A DNA stretch of 43,500 nucleotides. It comes from a virus. Under the pieces are notes generated by a model. That model saw only the letters and a program-made list of their open reading frames with translations, did no database searches and had not been told where the DNA came from. Both the position numbers and the translations under genes were made by a program. Shown piece by piece: positions 9,360 to 16,102 of the stretch (position 1 is the first letter of the stretch; every line of letters begins with the position of its first letter). Location: positions 1-43,500 of the IMG/VR virus record IMGVR_UViG_3300044615_000622, one strand, 5' to 3'.

Positions 9360-10750
9360 CCATTAGTTCTGAAACCCGGCGCGCTGGCCCTTACGCAGGC
9401 AATGGATCAACCACGGCCTTTGCTTTCGCTTTTAAGGTCTTCACCACAGGCGAGGTGCAGGTTACGCGCACCGCCTCTGGCGTGGACACTGTGTTGACCC
9501 TGACCACGCATTACACGGTCACGCTCAACGCCAATCAGAACCTTAACCCAGGCGGCACGGTGACGATGTTGACGGCCCCTGCGGTGGGCCAGTCGATTAC
9601 GATCACTAGCAATGTGCTCAATCTCCAGCCCACGGCGGTAGCGAACCTTGGAGCGTTCTACCCTGAAGTCATCAACGATAGCCTCGACCGAGCCACGATC
9701 CAGATCCAGCAGCTCGATGAGCGGCTAGACCGGGCGCTGGTTGTGCCTGTGTCGTCGAGCGGCCTGAACACGCAACTGCCTGTGCCTCAAAGCAATGCGC
9801 TCATCGGCTGGAACAGCGGCGCGACGGCGTTGCAGAATGTCAACGGAACGGGCCTTGGCACAACGACTTACCAGTATGTGCATCGTGTGTTGGCCACGGC
9901 GGGCCAGACAGTCTTCACCTTGCCAACGCCTTATGTCCTTAACGCCAGCGCCATCACGGTGTTTGTCAATGGCCTGAAGGTGGAGCAAGGCTCTACGCAG
10001 GATTGGGTGGAGACCAACACGACGACCGTCACGTTTAATGCGGGCCTGACTGTTGGCGATTTGGTGGTGTTTGTCGTCAACGTAATGGCGAGCGCAGTGC
10101 CGTTGGCGGCCTTTCCTGCGGCGAGCGTCAGCGCGTTTGGCGCTGGCCTGGTGGACGATGCAGACGCGGCGGCGGGGCGCACCACGCTTGGCCTTGGCTC
10201 GCTGGCCGTGATCAATTCGCCTTTGCCGATCGCTAACGGTGGCACGGGCGCAACGGCGGCGGGAGCAGCCTTGACGGCGCTAGGCGGGCAGCCATTGGAC
10301 GCGACGCTGACGGCTCTTGCCGGGCTTGCGACGGGCGCGGACAAGCTGGCTTACAGCACGGGCACGGACACTTTCTCCCAGACGGACTTCACTAGCTTTG
10401 CCCGGACGATCCTAGACGACGCCAACGCAGGCGCCGTGCGAACCACGCTTGGCGTCGGCACAGGCGACAGCCCGACCTTCGCAGGCCTGACGATTGCAGA
10501 CGCTGGTAATATCGTTTTGGCTACAGGCACGGGAACGAAGATCGGCACGGCGACGGGGCAGAAGTTGGCTTTCTACAACGCCACTCCTGTTGTGCAACAG
10601 GCCGGGACGGGCGAAACCACAGGCGTTTCAGGTGGCGGCGGTACAAATATTCACGCCAACGCCACTTTTACTGGCAATGTCGGCTCTGCCGCTTACACAA
10701 TCAGCGACGTTGTTAAAGCGTTGAAAAACTTGGGGCTTCTAGCGTCATGA
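9356..10750 (+). CDS. Tail fibre protein with T7-type N-terminal domain
   Basis: The 464-residue protein begins with a domain resembling the T7 tail-fibre N-terminus, which anchors fibres to the tail: an early NGSTTAFAFAFKVF stretch, a Thr-rich beta region and VINDSLDRATIQIQQLDERL near residue 110. The rest is Ala/Gly/Thr-rich beta sequence with the fibre motif PIANGGTGATAAGAALTALG and repeated LDDANAGAVRTTLGVG-type segments, as in trimeric shaft proteins. It likely binds a host surface receptor. Its ATG overlaps the stop of the polyvalent protein by four bases, and its own TGA overlaps the next ATG. No chaperone or lyase domain is evident. Confidence 0.85.
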   Translation: MTISSETRRAGPYAGNGSTTAFAFAFKVFTTGEVQVTRTASGVDTVLTLTTHYTVTLNANQNLNPGGTVTMLTAPAVGQSITITSNVLNLQPTAVANLGAFYPEVINDSLDRATIQIQQLDERLDRALVVPVSSSGLNTQLPVPQSNALIGWNSGATALQNVNGTGLGTTTYQYVHRVLATAGQTVFTLPTPYVLNASAITVFVNGLKVEQGSTQDWVETNTTTVTFNAGLTVGDLVVFVVNVMASAVPLAAFPAASVSAFGAGLVDDADAAAGRTTLGLGSLAVINSPLPIANGGTGATAAGAALTALGGQPLDATLTALAGLATGADKLAYSTGTDTFSQTDFTSFARTILDDANAGAVRTTLGVGTGDSPTFAGLTIADAGNIVLATGTGTKIGTATGQKLAFYNATPVVQQAGTGETTGVSGGGGTNIHANATFTGNVGSAAYTISDVVKALKNLGLLAS

Positions 10751-11382
10751 GCGACATACACACAATCTTGGCGGACTGGCAGAATGTCCGCGTGCGGATG
10801 GTTGGCGATTTGGTGGTTATTGCCGGATCGTTTGACGGCGTTGAGCACAGCGGCGCGCGAGTGGATGGCGTCAGTCTGGCGCTTGATCTTGATCGCATTG
10901 CCCGCGGTGGGGCGAAGGTGGCGCCAGAACCCGTGGCGGAACCAGCGCCTGAGCCTGAGCCAGAGCCAGAGCCAGAGCCAGAGCCAATGTTTGAGTCCGA
11001 ATATCCTCCTGCCACGCCAACAAAGTTGTCGTTTGAGGAACTGACTGGCGGCGGGATTATGCTGGTTGAGGATGAGCTTCTTATCCGGCGCGGCTTGGCG
11101 TGGGCGGCGGTCAGCGATCATGCCGAAGTGCTGGTTGGCAATCTGATCGATCCCAATCGCCGCACCGAAATGATTAGCGAAATTGCACACATTGCCAACA
11201 AGCGGCAACTTGGCTTGTCGTTAACCGCGTCGGATATGGAAGCTGAAAGCGCCTTCGCCGCGTTGCAAGCGCGCGAGGATGAAATCCGTCGCTTTGAGCG
11301 GCAGATGCGCGAAGCGGTTCGGTATGCTAGTCTTGAGATGCTGAAGGACTTTGACGTGGAGGGCGCGGGATGGCCGACGTAG
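10747..11382 (+). CDS. Hypothetical protein with Pro-Glu repeat linker
   Basis: This 211-residue protein is not recognised. It has an N-terminal beta-looking segment, then a linker of alternating Pro-Glu dipeptides at about residues 57-80, encoded by a tandem hexanucleotide repeat around 10945-10985, and a helical charged C-terminus. The ATG overlaps the tail-fibre stop (ATGA), so it is translationally coupled to the fibre. A fibre-associated or lysis-block role is possible; neither is shown by a motif. Confidence 0.7.
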   Translation: MSDIHTILADWQNVRVRMVGDLVVIAGSFDGVEHSGARVDGVSLALDLDRIARGGAKVAPEPVAEPAPEPEPEPEPEPEPMFESEYPPATPTKLSFEELTGGGIMLVEDELLIRRGLAWAAVSDHAEVLVGNLIDPNRRTEMISEIAHIANKRQLGLSLTASDMEAESAFAALQAREDEIRRFERQMREAVRYASLEMLKDFDVEGAGWPT

Positions 11383-12362
11383 GACCAGAAGACGGCGGCC
11401 CGCGCGCGCGAGAATGGGCGGCGGGCATTCCTGTTTTTGAAGCTGCTGTGCAAGCTTTCTGGGCGCGCTGGCGACGTTGGATTGTTGCCGGTGCGGGAGG
11501 GGTGGGCCTTGTGTGGCTTGTGTTCCATCAGCTGGCGTTCTGGGCAGTCACAGTGGCTGCTCTTTTTGTTTGGTACTGGTTCGCCGACACGCCTCGCGTC
11601 CGCGCTTGGCTGCGGCATTTGCTGATGGCGCTGCGCTTGCGGTTGTTGCCACCGCAATCGGTGCACTTTGTGTGGCGTACGCCCGCGCAAGACTTTGACC
11701 ATCAGCAAGCACGCAAGGCCTTCGAGCAGGTCATGGTGTCCTTGCATTCGCTTCCTCGCGACGTGGAAGGCGATGGGCGCATCGAGCGGCGCAAGTGGAT
11801 TTATGCCGCCACGGAGCAGGCGGACGGGCTGATCATTCGGGGCGACGACCCTTTTCTTGCTATTCGGACACGACCCCAAAGCGCGGCCTCAGCCCCCGTG
11901 CAGGGGTTCGTGGGGGCGGCGGCGACAATGGGCCTGCCTCGCTGGCGCTCACTGGTCATGGTCGCGCTTGGCGTTGCCGCCGCCCTTTTCTATGCACGCG
12001 GTGAGATGCTTGAAACGCAGCGCAATGACGAACGCGCGCGCCGGGTTACCGCAGAAGAAACAGCGCGGGGCTGGCAAGCGCGGGCGCAGCAAAGCGAGAC
12101 CGATCTCGCCGCATGGCAAGAGCGCCGCGATGAGGATCTTGCGGCGTTGATCGAAGAAAGCCGCCAAAGCCGTGACCTGATGGAGCGATCATTGCGGCGG
12201 TCTAGCAGATTAACAGCACGGAGGGCTGAGCGTGAAACGATTGTTAATACCCCTGGCCCTGTCGATCTCGGCGACAGCCTGCGCGACCTCGCAGCCCCTG
12301 CCAGTGCCGACCCCCTGCCCGTCGTGCCCGGCCCCGCCCCCGGCAGTGATCCCGCCAGCTGA
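11370..12362 (+). CDS. Membrane protein with i-spanin-like C-terminal half
   Basis: The protein has 330 residues. It starts inside the preceding gene, with GGAGG eight bases upstream of the ATG. Residues 37-71 form a hydrophobic hairpin. A soluble middle domain follows, then one membrane helix at about 192-209 (WRSLVMVALGVAAALFY). The remainder, about 210-285, is a charged coiled coil with many Gln, Glu and Arg residues. A membrane helix followed by a periplasmic coiled coil is the design of Rz inner-membrane spanins, and the Rz1-like gene begins inside its 3' end in another frame, as in lambda-type spanin pairs. The first 190 residues are extra compared with normal Rz proteins (about 110-160 residues). 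The function of that extra part is unknown. Confidence 0.7.
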   Translation: MADVGPEDGGPRAREWAAGIPVFEAAVQAFWARWRRWIVAGAGGVGLVWLVFHQLAFWAVTVAALFVWYWFADTPRVRAWLRHLLMALRLRLLPPQSVHFVWRTPAQDFDHQQARKAFEQVMVSLHSLPRDVEGDGRIERRKWIYAATEQADGLIIRGDDPFLAIRTRPQSAASAPVQGFVGAAATMGLPRWRSLVMVALGVAAALFYARGEMLETQRNDERARRVTAEETARGWQARAQQSETDLAAWQERRDEDLAALIEESRQSRDLMERSLRRSSRLTARRAERETIVNTPGPVDLGDSLRDLAAPASADPLPVVPGPAPGSDPAS

Positions 12363-12558
12363 ATGCACGGTTGATCGGGATGCGCCCCCTGTGTTTGCTT
12401 TGCGCGAATTGCCGCCTGCAAGCGAGCAAGCGCGGCATGCGATCGAAGCAGCGCGCCAAGCGATCGACTATGCTGATGAGGTGCGCGTGTACGCGGTGGA
12501 TTTGCACGATGCATGGGGGCGTTGCGCGGCATGGGCGCGACGGGTGAACGATGAGTGA
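12232..12558 (+). CDS. Rz1-like outer-membrane spanin lipoprotein
   Basis: The protein has 108 residues and a GTG start with a strong GGAGGG site seven bases upstream. Its N-terminus is a lipoprotein signal (KRLLIPLALSISATAC) with the lipidated Cys at residue 17, followed by a Pro-rich segment (PLPVPTPCPSCPAPPP), typical of Rz1 outer-membrane spanins. It then carries a helical tail longer than classical Rz1. The first 131 bases overlap the 3' end of the putative i-spanin in another frame. Together the pair would fuse inner and outer membranes at the end of lysis. The lipobox has Ala rather than Leu at -3, slightly off consensus. Confidence 0.75.
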   Translation: MKRLLIPLALSISATACATSQPLPVPTPCPSCPAPPPAVIPPAECTVDRDAPPVFALRELPPASEQARHAIEAARQAIDYADEVRVYAVDLHDAWGRCAAWARRVNDE

Positions 12559-12907
12559 CTTCCTGACAAGCCGCGATATGTGGACCATCCAGCGCGAGCT
12601 TGGCATTGCCCAAGCGCGGGATGAGGCCCTGGCCAAAGAGCTGGCCGAGATCCGCACAAGCCTATCAAGGTTGTCCACGGAGATAGGCGCCCACGAGGGC
12701 CGCATGATTGCGCAAATGGGTTCGCTGCGGGCCGAGCTGATCACAGAGACAGACCGCGCGGGCCATAAGATGCACATGGAGTTGCGCGAGCTAAGCGCCA
12801 AAGTGGACGACCAAGGCCGCCAGAGCAGCCGGTTGCTGTTGATTGTGGCTGCTATTGCAGGCGCGGCATTGGGGCTGGAGGGTCTGAGCAAGCTTGGCTT
12901 GCTGTGA
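12551..12907 (+). CDS. Small coiled-coil protein with C-terminal membrane helix (holin candidate)
   Basis: The 118-residue protein is almost entirely helical and charged up to about residue 93. It ends in a hydrophobic helix (LLLIVAAIAGAALGLEGL) with a short tail, giving a tail-anchored topology. Its ATG overlaps the o-spanin stop. Small membrane proteins next to spanins are often holins or holin regulators, but one terminal helix does not prove it. The product could also tether another protein to the membrane. Confidence 0.7.
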   Translation: MSDFLTSRDMWTIQRELGIAQARDEALAKELAEIRTSLSRLSTEIGAHEGRMIAQMGSLRAELITETDRAGHKMHMELRELSAKVDDQGRQSSRLLLIVAAIAGAALGLEGLSKLGLL

Positions 12908-12925
12908 CGTTGAGAAAGGGCTGAG

Positions 12926-14335
12926 ATGTTTGACAAGCTAAAAGCACAGTGGGCGGCCATGCGACCGCCGAAGCCGGAGCGTGCGCCAAAACCAGAGCGC
13001 CCCGCCGATCCGCCTGGCGTTATCCCAGAAAGCCTAGTGCGCAGCGCAGAAATCGCTTCTTGGTTGGCGTTTGCGGCGCTGGTTTATTTCCTGTGGCTGT
13101 ACACGCTGGACATTGCCAAGGACCGCGCCGCCGCGTTGCAGCTGGAGAACGTCGGTCCCTTCATGGGCTTAGGGCTTGACTTCTGGTTCCCGTACATTGT
13201 CGGGTTTGGCATTGTAGCGGTGGGCATACCCTACGTGGCCAAGATCGCCATCCCCGTGTTTATGAGCCTGTCCTGGCGCGGGCAGGCTTGGCCGAAGGCG
13301 TGGGCGCTGGTGATCGCGTTGAGCGTGTCCAGTGTTATCATTGCAGGCACATTCGCCGTCCAGGGCGATGCGTTGATTGAACGCGATCGCGGGTCTGCGG
13401 TGGCGGTGGAAGAAGTGCGCCAAGGGCGAGCGGCGTTAGAAGCGCGTATCCAGGCTCGCACTGATGACCTCAACAGGCTGACAGCGCCGGAAGACGACAC
13501 GCCAAACATGCAACAGATGGCGGCTCGCGCCGGCGAGGAAGCGTGGTCTGAGCGGGTTGCTACGGCCACGGCGCAGAACAGTTCGCAACGGCTGTCCATT
13601 GAGCGCGCTCTATCAGACGCACGCGCAGCAGACCGCATTCGGGCGGACATCGAAACTTTACGTGTTGAGCTGGCAACTGCACCCACTGAGGCCGCAGTGA
13701 GCGCGACTGTCGAAAGCGCGAGCGGCAGTGTCATTAGCGGGATGTTGGCGTGGGTCGAGACCTATCGGGCAATCCTGCTTAGCCTCGTTATGGACATTGT
13801 CTGCCTGATGATGCCGTGGATCGCGCTGCGCCTGCGCCAAGCGCGAGAGGCTCAGCTGGCAGGCCACGAGCCGCCGACGGTGGAGCCGATTGCAGATGAA
13901 GCGCATATGCTTTCCGACCTGCGCGGCCAGGAGCCGATAGAGCCTGAGGTGGATGCATACTTTGAGGACATCGCGGCGCGGCGATCGGAGGCTGCGCGCA
14001 AAGGTTGGAACAAGCGCAAGATGAAAGTGCAGACGCGCGAGGGCGGTGCGTTCGAGACGGCTGGCGTGGTCGAAGAGCGATCGACGCAAAGCCCATCAGA
14101 TGAGCGTGTGGTCAGAGAAGTTGCGCCTGTTGTGGTTGCGGCTGTGGCTGAGCCTGAGCCTGAACCCGTCACCAAGCCTGAGCCCGTCATTGAGCTTGAG
14201 CCTGCCATTGAGCTTGAACCCGCCATCGAACTGACAGAGGAAGAAGAACTTCTTGCCCTTTACGGCGATGACGCCGTGGCCCTGCCCGATGGCGAAGGCG
14301 TCATGGTGGGAGACAATGCGCCTAAGGCACAATGA
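12926..14335 (+). CDS. Polytopic membrane protein with coiled coil and acidic tail
   Basis: The protein has 469 residues and a GAAAGGG-type ribosome site nine bases before ATG. A Pro/Lys-rich cytoplasmic start is followed by membrane segments at about 44-62, 88-115 and 125-147. A charged coiled coil runs about 155-270, a fourth membrane segment about 280-303, and then comes a long soluble tail that ends in Glu/Pro-rich repeats (PEPVIELEPAIELEPAIEL). I do not recognise a family. The layout of three helices, an extra-membrane coiled coil and one helix resembles the protein encoded on the other strand at 14497-15198. It is the last gene of the rightward transcript and is followed at once by a terminator. 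Superinfection exclusion or lysis control are possible roles, not shown. Confidence 0.72.
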   Translation: MFDKLKAQWAAMRPPKPERAPKPERPADPPGVIPESLVRSAEIASWLAFAALVYFLWLYTLDIAKDRAAALQLENVGPFMGLGLDFWFPYIVGFGIVAVGIPYVAKIAIPVFMSLSWRGQAWPKAWALVIALSVSSVIIAGTFAVQGDALIERDRGSAVAVEEVRQGRAALEARIQARTDDLNRLTAPEDDTPNMQQMAARAGEEAWSERVATATAQNSSQRLSIERALSDARAADRIRADIETLRVELATAPTEAAVSATVESASGSVISGMLAWVETYRAILLSLVMDIVCLMMPWIALRLRQAREAQLAGHEPPTVEPIADEAHMLSDLRGQEPIEPEVDAYFEDIAARRSEAARKGWNKRKMKVQTREGGAFETAGVVEERSTQSPSDERVVREVAPVVVAAVAEPEPEPVTKPEPVIELEPAIELEPAIELTEEEELLALYGDDAVALPDGEGVMVGDNAPKAQ

Positions 14336-14338
14336 GTT

Positions 14339-14375
14339 GAGGCCCCCGACCGCTAATCGGGAGCCTCAGATTTTG
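14339..14375 (+). terminator. Rho-independent terminator of the rightward late transcript
   Basis: An 11-bp stem with one mismatch (GAGGCCCCCGA at 14339-14349 with TCGGGAGCCTC at 14357-14367) and a 7-base loop is followed by AGATTTTG. It begins four bases after the stop codon of the last rightward gene, so it likely ends the late transcript. Confidence 0.75.
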
Positions 14376-14459
14376 TCAGCCCAGACGCGGCTCTAGGGAG
14401 GGATGTGGAAGACGCGCTGTAAAATCACATTGGCAAACGCTGGCGCGTGCGTCAAGCAC

Positions 14460-14502
14460 AAAAAAGCCCCCACGGCGTGAACCGTGAGGGCTTCTTCTAT
14501 TT
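14460..14502 (-). terminator. Strong terminator of the leftward membrane-protein gene
   Basis: The stem is 14466-14475 paired with 14482-14491 (GCCCTCACGG / CCGTGGGGGC on the minus strand, one mismatch, 6-base loop), followed by six T at 14465-14460. It sits directly after the stop codon at 14497. The plus-strand side has a weaker T-rich tail (TTCTTCTATTT), so it may stop read-through from both sides. Confidence 0.85.
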
Positions 14503-15198
14503 GACCTTGGCCCAGCGGCGTTGAGCCAACAGGCTTGCGGGACTGGACGCGGTTTGCGCCGGAATTGGTTGGCGTTGCTGGCTGACGGCCCAAAGACCGG
14601 CTACCTTGAGGGCCTCGATCAACACCACAATCGCCTTAAGAACGATGGGCGGCGTCGCAGGCGGCGGGGCTTCGACCGTCGGAAGCGAGGCTAAGCGCTG
14701 ATGCGCCGCCGCTCGCTGCGGCTCGAGACGGGCCAGCTCAGCATTGCGCGCTTCTTGGTAAGCGCGAAGCCGAACTGCCGGGACGTTGGCCGGGAGAACC
14801 GGGACCGCAGCAATTGCCGCTTCGATCCGATTCACCTCGGCCTGCGCCTCAACCCGTGCCGCTTCCGCAGCCAAATGGGGCGCCGCCCGTTCCGTCTCGA
14901 TCATGGTCAGCGCCCGATGCCCGCTGTAGGCATTGAACAGGCTGACCCCGATCAGAAGAACCCCCGCAACCACAACACGAGCCCAAGCCTTGCGGCCAAC
15001 GCTGTGTTCAATCGCGAGCGCTAGAGTGATACCGAGAATCTCGGACGCCAACACTAGCGTAACCAGGACCACCGCGACCAAACCCGCCGCGCTGGCCCAC
15101 CAACCCCAGGCGTTGAGCAGCCCTGAAGCCGCTGCAATCGCCCAGATCGCAACCCCAGCAGCAATGACGCTAGCCGGGACAGAAGGTGCTTTCGACAT
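14497..15198 (-). CDS. Membrane protein with coiled coil, moron-like unit
   Basis: The protein has 233 residues when started at 15198, where AAGGAGT lies six bases upstream; an upstream ATG at 15240 lies within the promoter region and is rejected. Three hydrophobic segments lie at about 10-30, 33-57 and 68-90. An Ala/Glu/Arg-rich coiled coil runs about 95-190 and a fourth hydrophobic segment lies near 205-225. No family is recognised. The gene has its own near-consensus promoter (15231-15259) and terminator, and points against the late genes, the layout of a phage moron. A membrane role such as excluding other phages is only inference. Confidence 0.78.
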   Translation of the reverse strand: MSKAPSVPASVIAAGVAIWAIAAASGLLNAWGWWASAAGLVAVVLVTLVLASEILGITLALAIEHSVGRKAWARVVVAGVLLIGVSLFNAYSGHRALTMIETERAAPHLAAEAARVEAQAEVNRIEAAIAAVPVLPANVPAVRLRAYQEARNAELARLEPQRAAAHQRLASLPTVEAPPPATPPIVLKAIVVLIEALKVAGLWAVSQQRQPIPAQTASSPASLLAQRRWAKVK

Positions 15199-15230
15199 GG
15201 ATTGACTCCTTGCTTGCTGTCGATGGGCGT

Positions 15231-15259
15231 AAGATAGCATCGTGGTACCCTCTTGTCAA
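15231..15259 (-). promoter_or_regulatory. Sigma70-like promoter for the leftward membrane gene
   Basis: On the minus strand TTGACA (15259-15254) is separated by exactly 17 bases from TATCTT (15236-15231). A start near 15224 would give a leader of about 26 bases that contains the AAGGAGT site of the gene starting at 15198. One of two GTGGTACC repeats lies in the spacer, so a bound protein would block the polymerase. Confidence 0.8.
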
Positions 15260-15272
15260 GCACGGTGGTACC
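15242..15272. promoter_or_regulatory. Paired GTGGTACC operator candidate
   Basis: GTGGTACC occurs at 15242-15249 and again at 15265-15272, 23 bp apart (about two helical turns). Each copy contains the palindrome GGTACC. The pair covers the divergent promoter zone between the leftward membrane gene and the rightward ribbon-helix-helix-like gene. Ribbon-helix-helix repressors often bind such spaced short repeats, so autoregulation by the product of 15289-15492 is plausible but inferred. Confidence 0.6.
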
Positions 15273-15288
15273 TGATACGGCTTAATTC

Positions 15289-15492
15289 ATGAAAAAGAAC
15301 CTGAGAGCGCAAAAGACGTTTCGCGTGTCGCCTGAAGAGGAAGCCCTTCTTGAGCGTCAGGCCGAACGCCATGGCGGCAGCGGCGCCGCGATCATTGCCG
15401 GCCTTCGCATGCTAAACGAAGAGGCCTATGATCTCCGCGCGGTATCCTCGCAGGAACTGCTCGCCGAACTGCAAAGGAGGCTCATCACATGA
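15289..15492 (+). CDS. Small ribbon-helix-helix-like protein
   Basis: The protein has 67 residues. The N-terminal KTFRVSPEEEALLERQA followed by a second helix resembles a ribbon-helix-helix DNA-binding fold (a short strand with FRV, then two helices), though the match is by eye only. There is no strong ribosome site before the ATG. The gene diverges from the membrane protein at 14497-15198 and its stop overlaps the next ATG. It could regulate both directions through the GTGGTACC pair upstream. Confidence 0.62.
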   Translation: MKKNLRAQKTFRVSPEEEALLERQAERHGGSGAAIIAGLRMLNEEAYDLRAVSSQELLAELQRRLIT

Positions 15493-15605
15493 ATGTGATT
15501 TGGATCGTTAAACCGCGCCGCGAAGCCATGCCTAGCTGGCTGATCTATGTCGGCGTGTTTGCTGTGATCTTTGGCGTCAGCATCGGCGTGTGGGTGGCGA
15601 GTTAA
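15489..15605 (+). CDS. Single-helix membrane peptide
   Basis: The 38-residue product starts with an ATGA overlap with the preceding stop and has GGAGG within the end of that gene. The basic N-terminus (KPRREAMPS) and a hydrophobic helix (WLIYVGVFAVIFGVSIGVWV) predict one inner-membrane span. Function unknown. Coupling to a regulator gene suggests that it belongs to the same small accessory unit. Confidence 0.6.
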   Translation: MNVIWIVKPRREAMPSWLIYVGVFAVIFGVSIGVWVAS

Positions 15606-15607
15606 TG

Positions 15608-15666
15608 TTATGCGCATCTGAGGCAGTCGCCGGAAACTTAAGGGGCGTAAGCATCGATGCGCATAA
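15608..15666. repeat. 10-bp inverted repeat at a convergent junction
   Basis: TTATGCGCAT (15608-15617) and ATGCGCATAA (15657-15666) are perfect inverted copies 39 bp apart. Each copy also contains the self-palindrome ATGCGCAT. They lie between the rightward unit ending at 15605 and the leftward operon ending at 15710. They may be a protein site or a structure ending both transcripts; there is no T-run, so this is not a standard terminator. Confidence 0.5.
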
Positions 15667-15709
15667 AGCCAATCGTGTGGCGAGTGCGATAGTTAATGTT
15701 TGGCGGCGC

Positions 15710-16102
15710 TCATGGCTGCGGCTCCTGTGCTTTTGCAATCTCCGCCCAAAGCAGGGCGGCGATGAGGGCGCGGGCGGGAGTTAAGCCAATGGCTCCGTGA
15801 TCGCCGATTATAGCGCTCCAATGAGCCGATCCGGCATGGCCTTCAACATCAAGCACGCACCCCGGCAACCGCCGCTCTACCAGCGCCACGGCGGCGTCAA
15901 GCGAGGTTGTAAAATGCGGCAGCGGCTCCCATTCGCAATCGTCCTGCCAGCGGAATTGCCATACGGCGTCTGAGTACCAACGCCTCATACAAAAGGCCTC
16001 ACCAAGATGCAGAGCGATCTCCGCATCCAGGGCTCTATCTTCTCCCTCCCCGCCTTCGATGCGGGCGAGGAGAGCCTGGAGGGTGGGCAGGTTAGGGCTC
16101 AT
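15710..16102 (-). CDS. Phage ABA-sandwich-like hypothetical protein
   Basis: The protein has 130 residues. A Leu/Glu-rich start (LQALLARIEGGEGEDRALDAEIA), a middle with many Trp and Tyr, SLDAAVALVE and TPARALIAALL resemble the small phage ABA-sandwich proteins of unknown function that occur in accessory operons. Its start lies in an 18-bp sequence (16097-16114) repeated at the neighbouring junctions, which carries GGAG eight bases before ATG and the ATGA overlap with the upstream gene. It ends in EPQP, as do the two genes upstream. After its stop, the same junction opens only a six-codon frame (MSAAKH). Confidence 0.75.
   Translation of the reverse strand: MSPNLPTLQALLARIEGGEGEDRALDAEIALHLGEAFCMRRWYSDAVWQFRWQDDCEWEPLPHFTTSLDAAVALVERRLPGCVLDVEGHAGSAHWSAIIGDHGAIGLTPARALIAALLWAEIAKAQEPQP

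Noticed and set aside
9356-10750. Diversity-generating retroelement, expected from similarity of the capsid genes to phage BPP-1
   Set aside because: I find no reverse transcriptase frame anywhere and no near-identical template/variable repeat pair with adenine-specific differences at the fibre or spike 3' ends.
14368-14459. Stretch between the two terminators as a possible small RNA or gene
   Set aside because: There is no ribosome site with a sustained frame and no promoter; nothing supportable was seen.
15605-15784. 59-codon plus-strand frame opened by a TAATG overlap after 15489-15605
   Set aside because: It runs 75 bases antisense into the well-supported gene at 15710-16102, has no ribosome site of its own and its sequence looks unstructured. 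It could be real, but I cannot support it.
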